Shown piece after piece: positions 13,027 through 16,981 of a stretch of DNA of 16,981 nt. A program made the position numbers and the translations under genes. Position 1 is the stretch's first letter, and every line of letters begins with the position of its first letter. The stretch covers positions 1 to 16,981 of the forward strand of contig JAFQWS010000025.1 in NCBI GenBank assembly GCA_017407305.1, written 5' to 3'. The notes under the pieces were generated by a model that saw only the letters and a program-made list of their open reading frames with translations, searched no databases and was not told where the DNA came from. This DNA comes from Clostridia bacterium (GTDB taxonomy: Bacteria; Bacillota; Clostridia; Christensenellales; CAG-314).

Positions 13027-14441
13027 AGAGAACAGTTCTTCAAAGAAAAAACAACGCGCTAGTCGCGTTCACGTTGATACTTACATTTTTGGCATTGTGT
13101 GGATTGACACTTTTACCCAATTGGGCAAAACTTGATTGGACCAACGTTTTCATTATTTGCACAATCGTGTTCATTTTGGAATCGGGCTTGTTCTTTTATT
13201 TGGGTTTCTCCATCAAAGGTTTGATGTCTAAGGCAAAATCCGTTGCAACCATTTGTTCAACGTTGGTCATTTCTTACGCCATAATTTTGCTTTTTGCTTT
13301 TTTGTTCAATGACAACGTCGTTGCAGTTCCATTTACCTTGTGTGCATTGATTTTGTCTTTACTTATCGAATCATCTCGTTCGGGCTATCTTTCCAACTTT
13401 GCCGTTGTATTGCTTTATTTTGTAAGCAGAGTTTTGTTTGCAGAAGGAAACATTGACAGCCAATGCTTGTACATTTTGTTTGCAGGTACGACAATGACTT
13501 TGATTGCCAGTGTTACCACAAACCATCACTATCGCCGTATGACATACGTTTACATTGGCTTTGGTTTGGGGTTGGTGGCAGTTTTGATTCAAAGTATCGT
13601 TTACTTTATTTACGTTGAAGCATTTGACCTTACAGCATTGTTGATTCAATGGGGTTATGCATTTGCATCCGGCCCTATCAGCGTTATGCTTATGTTTTTG
13701 TTGGTTCCCATTTTGGAAAGAGTGTTCAACGTTGTGTCTGACTTTAGATTGGCAGAAATTTCCTCTACGTCGGCGCCGTTGCTCAAACAACTTTTCCAAA
13801 AAGCACCTGGAACTTTCAATCACAGCCTCACAGTTGCCAACTATTGCGAAGCATGTGCAGCAGCAATTGGCGAAAACACCTTCCTTGCCCGTGCCTGTGC
13901 TTACTATCACGACATTGGCAAGATGAAAAACCACAAGTATTTTTACGAAAACCAAATGGGACAAGCCAACCCCCACGACAGTATGACTCCCGAAGCAAGT
14001 GTTGCAACAATCAAGAGCCACGTCATCAACGGCTTGGCAATGGCAAAGGAAGCAAAATTGCCTGTGGAAATTCAACGAGCCATTGTTGAACATCACGGCA
14101 CAATGCCCATTGCTTACTTCTATTTGAAAGCAAAGCGTTACACCGACGGCGAATTGCCCGTAGACAACTACTGCTACGACGGACTTCGTCCCACAAGCAA
14201 GATTTCTGCAATTTTGATGATTTGTGACGCTTGCGAAGCAGCCCTTCGTGCCAACCAAAACAAAGAAGAAGCAGACATCATTGTTGAAAACGTTATCAAA
14301 GAAAGAGAACTCAACAAACAATTTGTCAACTGCGACATTACGTTTAGAGAAATTGAAATTATCAAAAGCACAATTTTGGCAACCTATCAAGGTGTTCAAC
14401 ACGAAAGAATTTTGTACACAGACGTAAGGGTAAAGAAATGA
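13023..14441 (+). CDS. pgpH: Short PgpH/YqfF-type 7TM-HD phosphodiesterase lacking the extracellular 7TMR-HDED domain
   Basis: PgpH hydrolyses cyclic di-AMP in Firmicutes. This protein has 472 residues, whereas typical PgpH has about 700. It starts with a basic stretch and a membrane helix (about 13-31). The next helix follows at once, with no room for the large extracellular HDED domain that normally sits between helices 1 and 2. About seven helices run to residue 231. The cytosolic HD domain is intact: H267 in FNHSLTVANYCEA, YYHDIGK (H296, D297), ENQ, H333, VEHHGT (H357, H358) and D402. Enzyme activity is therefore expected, with extracellular sensing lost. The start overlaps the phoH stop and the stop overlaps ybeY (both ATGA). 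Confidence 0.9.
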   Translation: MKRTVLQRKNNALVAFTLILTFLALCGLTLLPNWAKLDWTNVFIICTIVFILESGLFFYLGFSIKGLMSKAKSVATICSTLVISYAIILLFAFLFNDNVVAVPFTLCALILSLLIESSRSGYLSNFAVVLLYFVSRVLFAEGNIDSQCLYILFAGTTMTLIASVTTNHHYRRMTYVYIGFGLGLVAVLIQSIVYFIYVEAFDLTALLIQWGYAFASGPISVMLMFLLVPILERVFNVVSDFRLAEISSTSAPLLKQLFQKAPGTFNHSLTVANYCEACAAAIGENTFLARACAYYHDIGKMKNHKYFYENQMGQANPHDSMTPEASVATIKSHVINGLAMAKEAKLPVEIQRAIVEHHGTMPIAYFYLKAKRYTDGELPVDNYCYDGLRPTSKISAILMICDACEAALRANQNKEEADIIVENVIKERELNKQFVNCDITFREIEIIKSTILATYQGVQHERILYTDVRVKK

Positions 14442-14908
14442 CCATTATTTTTGAAGGGGCTTCTCCCAAGGAAGAAAAAGCAATCGCCGATATTTTTGAA
14501 CAAACGTTGACAAGGCTCAATCAACCAAAGCAAGTGGAAATTTCCGTCACCTTTTTGGATGAAGAGGAAATTGCCCAACTCAACGAGCAATATCGTGACG
14601 AGCCAAAAGAAACCGACGTGTTGTCTTTCCCTATGTTGGACATTGTGGCAGGGGAAATTTTGGACGAAAGTTTTGATGCAGACGTCAACTTGGATACGGG
14701 CGACTACATTTTAGGTGACGTTTTTATTTGCCGAACGGTGGTTGAAAAACAAGCACAAGAAAACGGACACAGCGACTTGTGGGAAATTTGCTACTTGTCG
14801 GTGCACAGCCTGTTGCATTTGCTTGGTTATGACCATGCCGAACAAGAAGAAAAAGAAACAATGTTCAACTTGCAAGATACTATTTTAAAAGAGAGTAATA
14901 TTCAATGA
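14438..14908 (+). CDS. ybeY: Endoribonuclease YbeY (rRNA maturation factor)
   Basis: YbeY is a zinc-dependent RNase for 16S rRNA 3'-end maturation and ribosome quality control. The 156-residue protein carries the signature HSLLHLLGYDH, with zinc ligands H123, H127 and H133, and the conserved QYRDEPKETDVLSFP segment around residue 53. Length and order are typical. Both ends overlap neighbours by the four bases ATGA, so the operon is tightly translationally coupled. Confidence 0.97.
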   Translation: MTIIFEGASPKEEKAIADIFEQTLTRLNQPKQVEISVTFLDEEEIAQLNEQYRDEPKETDVLSFPMLDIVAGEILDESFDADVNLDTGDYILGDVFICRTVVEKQAQENGHSDLWEICYLSVHSLLHLLGYDHAEQEEKETMFNLQDTILKESNIQ

Positions 14909-15792
14909 GAAAAACTGGTTTTGTTGCCATCGTAGGTATGCCAAATGCGGGCAAATCTACTTTGCTCAACGCACTTATTAAAGAAAAAATTTCCATCGTA
15001 TCCCCCAAGCCTCAAACGACACGCGATTCCATTTTGGGTGTGTGGACGGATGATGACAGCCAAATTGTTTTTGTGGACACCCCCGGTGCATTGAAGTCAC
15101 GCAACAGTTTGGGCGATTATATGCAACGTTCCATTGATACGGCAACACAAGGTGTAGATTGCATCTTGGCAGTGTTTGACGGACACGAACCTCTCAACGA
15201 AAGAGAAATTGCATTGATTGAAAAGTATATTGCAACAAAAATTCCCGTTGTTGTCGTTGCCACCAAAATTGACATCACACAAACGGAAAAGTTGATGGTG
15301 GAACTTGCAAAACTCAACCAAATTGACGGCATCAAGGAAGTTTATTGCGTATCAGCCAAACGCAATCGCAACGTAGAACAACTGAAACAAGCACTCAAAA
15401 AATATCTTACAGGCAACCAAATGTACTTTGAAGAAGACGATTTGACGGACAAAAGCCAAAGATTTTTGGTTTGCGAGTTGATCAGAGAAAAAATCCTTTT
15501 GTGTTGTGACAAGGAAATTCCTCACGGTGTTGGCATCCAACTCAACAAAATGGCTTTTGAAAACGACGTGTGGGAAATTGATGCCAACGTCATTGTGGAA
15601 AAGGCATCTCATAAACCCATCATTTTGGGACACAATGGTGCAATGATTAAAGAAATTGGCACCAATGCGCGACTTTCCGCACAAAAATTGTTGGGCGCTC
15701 CCGTCCATCTCAGTTTGTGGGTAAAGGTCAAAGAAAATTGGCGCAACAGCGCCTATATGCTCAACGAATTGGGCTATACGGAAAAAATCTAG
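14905..15792 (+). CDS. era: GTPase Era
   Basis: Era binds the 3' end of 16S rRNA and assists 30S assembly. The 295-residue protein has G1 GMPNAGKST (11-19), G2 QTTRD (37-41), G3 DTPG (58-61), G4 TKID (120-123) and G5 SAK (150-152), followed by a C-terminal KH domain with the loop GHNG (242-245). G4 usually reads NKxD. The Asn to Thr change also exists in active small GTPases such as Rac, so function is expected. The start overlaps ybeY by ATGA. A yqzL-like micro-gene follows before recO, as in Bacillus. Confidence 0.98.
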   Translation: MRKTGFVAIVGMPNAGKSTLLNALIKEKISIVSPKPQTTRDSILGVWTDDDSQIVFVDTPGALKSRNSLGDYMQRSIDTATQGVDCILAVFDGHEPLNEREIALIEKYIATKIPVVVVATKIDITQTEKLMVELAKLNQIDGIKEVYCVSAKRNRNVEQLKQALKKYLTGNQMYFEEDDLTDKSQRFLVCELIREKILLCCDKEIPHGVGIQLNKMAFENDVWEIDANVIVEKASHKPIILGHNGAMIKEIGTNARLSAQKLLGAPVHLSLWVKVKENWRNSAYMLNELGYTEKI

Positions 15793-15828
15793 CGAATATT
15801 AAAGTTGCACTTGCACAAACTGCTATTG

Positions 15829-15945
15829 ATGAAAAACATTTTGTGGCAGTTGTTCAAGTCAACGGGAGATACAAAATATTACCGTTTGTACAAAGCGATT
15901 GACAATGGACAAGACGACCAAGACGATAACACTCAAATGTATTGA
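15829..15945 (+). CDS. yqzL: YqzL-like small protein, 38 aa
   Basis: Between era and recO a short frame starting at ATG 15829 encodes MKNILWQLFKSTGDTKYYRLY and an acidic tail ending TQMY. The W-x-x-F-x-x-TG-x-x-x-x-Y-x-L pattern matches the YqzL family as I recall it, and Bacillus keeps yqzL at exactly this place. The frame is in phase with era and overlaps the recO start by 41 bases, so it may carry recO translation. No strong ribosome binding site precedes it. YqzL function is unknown to me. The identification rests on the motif plus synteny. Confidence 0.75.
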   Translation: MKNILWQLFKSTGDTKYYRLYKAIDNGQDDQDDNTQMY

Positions 15946-16630
15946 CTTAAACGATTACGACAGACTTTTGTCGTTGTATTCGGTTGATTATGGCAAAATA
16001 ACGGTGGTGGCAAAGGGCATTAGACGTCCCAAAGCCAAACTGAAATTTTTGGAACAATCAGCCTGTTTTGCCGATGTCGAATTGGCGGAATCCAACGGAA
16101 GATACGTTCTCAAAACGGCACAACAAATAGAAAGTTTCTTTTCCATACGCAACGATTTGCAAACCTTCTATTGTGCCAGCACCATTTTAGAAACTGTCAA
16201 CTTTGAACAGGAAGGTCAACCCAACACCCAATTGTTTTTGCTTACGTTAAAGGCTCTTACGCAGTTGTCCACTCAAAAGGCAGACTTGGTGGTGTTGACA
16301 AAATTTATGCTCAGTTATCTTAAAATTGCAGGCTATCAATTGGACTTTTCCGAGTGCAACGTTTGTCACGCAACGACGGAGGCAAGAAAGTGCTATTTGG
16401 ACTTGCAACTGGGTGGAGTGGTGTGCAACGAGTGTCGCACCGTCAACAGCCTTACCGTTTTGCCTGACGTCAAAACAAATTTGACGTTGATTGGCACAAT
16501 GCCTTTTGAAAAACTGAAAAATTTGGCGTTTACCGAGGTGCAAAACGTTGAAGGACTTAAACTTTTGCACAGTTATTTTTCCCATCTTTTGACAAAACTT
16601 CATTCATTGACACAATTGCTTTCACTTTAG
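15905..16630 (+). CDS. recO: DNA repair protein RecO
   Basis: RecO loads RecA on SSB-coated DNA together with RecR. The 241-residue product has the N-terminal OB-fold signature (DYDRLLSLYSVDYGKITVVAKGIRR is the region, residues about 17-40), a helical domain, and a zinc-finger with C151, C154, C174 and C177. I chose the ATG at 15905; an in-frame TTG lies two codons upstream. Neither has a clear ribosome binding site, consistent with coupling to the overlapping yqzL-like frame. The TAG stop falls in the loop of the terminator hairpin. Confidence 0.95.
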   Translation: MDKTTKTITLKCIDLNDYDRLLSLYSVDYGKITVVAKGIRRPKAKLKFLEQSACFADVELAESNGRYVLKTAQQIESFFSIRNDLQTFYCASTILETVNFEQEGQPNTQLFLLTLKALTQLSTQKADLVVLTKFMLSYLKIAGYQLDFSECNVCHATTEARKCYLDLQLGGVVCNECRTVNSLTVLPDVKTNLTLIGTMPFEKLKNLAFTEVQNVEGLKLLHSYFSHLLTKLHSLTQLLSL

Positions 16631-16652
16631 GCTTAGTGAAAGCAATTTTTAT
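16614..16652 (+). terminator. Terminator of the yqfC-recO operon
   Basis: A perfect 13-bp stem, AATTGCTTTCACT with AGTGAAAGCAATT, encloses an 8-base loop that contains the recO stop codon. A T run follows. It closes the operon before ppdK. Confidence 0.95.
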
Positions 16653-16672
16653 TGCAATAATTAAATAAACAC

Positions 16673-16701
16673 TTGAAATTTTTGACTTTTTAGGTTAGAA
16701 T
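16673..16701 (+). promoter_or_regulatory. Promoter of ppdK
   Basis: TTGAAA at 16673-16678 and TAGAAT at 16696-16701 are spaced by 17 bases. A second TTGACT at 16682 is too close to any -10. The start would lie near 16708, giving a leader of about 68 bases. Confidence 0.65.
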
Positions 16702-16713
16702 ATATTTGTAGAA

Positions 16714-16740
16714 ATTTGGGCGTTTACCAAAGGCCCAAAT
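16714..16740 (+). other. 5' UTR hairpin upstream of ppdK
   Basis: ATTTGGGC (16714-16721) pairs perfectly with GCCCAAAT (16733-16740) around an 11-base loop, right at the predicted 5' end of the transcript. The bases after it are A-rich, so it is not a terminator. It may stabilise the mRNA or take part in regulation. Confidence 0.6.
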
Positions 16741-16775
16741 CACAAAAAAGTATTATATTTTTGGAGGATAAAACA

Positions 16776-16981
16776 GTGGCTAAAAAGTATACTTATTTAT
16801 TTAGCGAAGGCAATGCTCAAATGAGAGAAATTTTGGGCGGCAAAGGTGCAAACCTTGCAGAAATGACCAATTTGGGAATTCCCGTTCCCCAAGGTTTTAC
16901 AATCACGACAGAAGCTTGTGTCAACTACTATGACAACGGTGAAAAAATCAGTGATGAAATCGTCGAACAAATCAACGAATA
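16776..16981 (+). CDS. ppdK: Pyruvate, phosphate dikinase (N-terminal part, runs off window)
   Basis: The first 68 residues begin MAKKYTYLFSEGNAQM and include ILGGKGANLAEMTNLGIPVPQGFTI, the start of the PEP-synthase/PPDK nucleotide-binding domain that interconverts pyruvate and phosphoenolpyruvate with ATP or PPi. The GTG start has GGAGG nine bases upstream. The form KYTYLFSEG is typical of PPDK rather than PEP synthase, whose N-terminus differs. The gene has its own promoter after the recO terminator. In Bacillus a ppdK-regulator gene (yqfL) lies near this cluster; ppdK itself follows here. Confidence 0.93.
   Translation, partial: MAKKYTYLFSEGNAQMREILGGKGANLAEMTNLGIPVPQGFTITTEACVNYYDNGEKISDEIVEQINE

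Noticed and set aside
13371..14402. 343-codon open frame on the minus strand, opposite the PgpH-like gene
   Set aside because: It is exactly antisense to a gene with intact catalytic motifs, has a Cys/His/Asn-rich composition with no family, and no ribosome site. The sense gene prefers TTG leucine codons and avoids codons that would create antisense stops.
15717..15902. 61-codon plus-strand frame spanning the end of era and the gap before recO
   Set aside because: It overlaps era out of frame, while another frame in the same gap encodes the YqzL-like motif at the syntenic position.

Overview
The window looks like the chromosome of an uncultured, AT-rich, spore-lineage Firmicute. Class Clostridia is likely, but I cannot name a genus. 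The reasons are the sporulation pair yqfC-yqfD, the L21-Prp-L27 operon with a Prp-cleavable L27 N-terminus, the order phoH-yqfF-ybeY-era-yqzL-recO, frequent AGGAGG-type ribosome binding sites, TTG and GTG starts, and many short hairpin-plus-T terminators. No tRNA, rRNA, CRISPR array or transposase was seen.

Region A (1 to about 6.7 kb, all genes on the minus strand) is an accessory element that runs off the left edge. Read leftward, it has a weak promoter with an overlapping inverted repeat (about 6.65 kb), two small proteins (78 and 59 aa), a replication-origin-like region (three 10-bp-spaced TTACAC iterons, a 10-bp-stem hairpin, a 17-bp direct repeat and a DnaA box), a Rep that combines an HUH endonuclease with a superfamily 3 helicase (CRESS-like layout), and a cassette of membrane or secreted proteins. 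The cassette contains a 148-aa membrane-anchored protein, a 381-aa secreted Ig-like protein, a strong intra-operon terminator, a 183-aa anchored protein, a 635-aa protein with a signal peptide and a C-terminal anchor, a 30-aa single-span peptide, and a multi-span membrane protein cut by the window edge. The order of replication, secreted or structural genes, terminator, pIII-like protein, tiny membrane protein and pVI-like membrane protein recalls filamentous ssDNA phages (inoviruses). No Zot-type ATPase, coat protein or integrase is visible, so the identity (integrated ssDNA phage, CRESS-type plasmid or a novel relative) remains open.

Region B (about 6.7 to 7.97 kb, plus strand) holds a consensus promoter, a candidate L21 leader, rplU, prp, rpmA and a terminator. 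Prp is the cysteine protease that removes the L27 N-terminal extension.

Region C (7.98 to 10.68 kb, plus strand) holds an 8-oxoguanine glycosylase, a NYN-domain protein with its own promoter and terminator, and a lipoprotein plus ECF transporter S-component pair that probably takes up a small cofactor.

Region D (10.69 to 16.65 kb, plus strand) is a tightly coupled operon: yqfC, yqfD, phoH, a shortened PgpH-type c-di-AMP phosphodiesterase, ybeY, era, an easily missed yqzL-like micro-gene, and recO. It joins sporulation, ribosome maturation, nucleotide signalling and recombination. Relative to Bacillus subtilis, dgkA and cdd are absent. Region E is the start of ppdK, with its own promoter and a 5' UTR hairpin.
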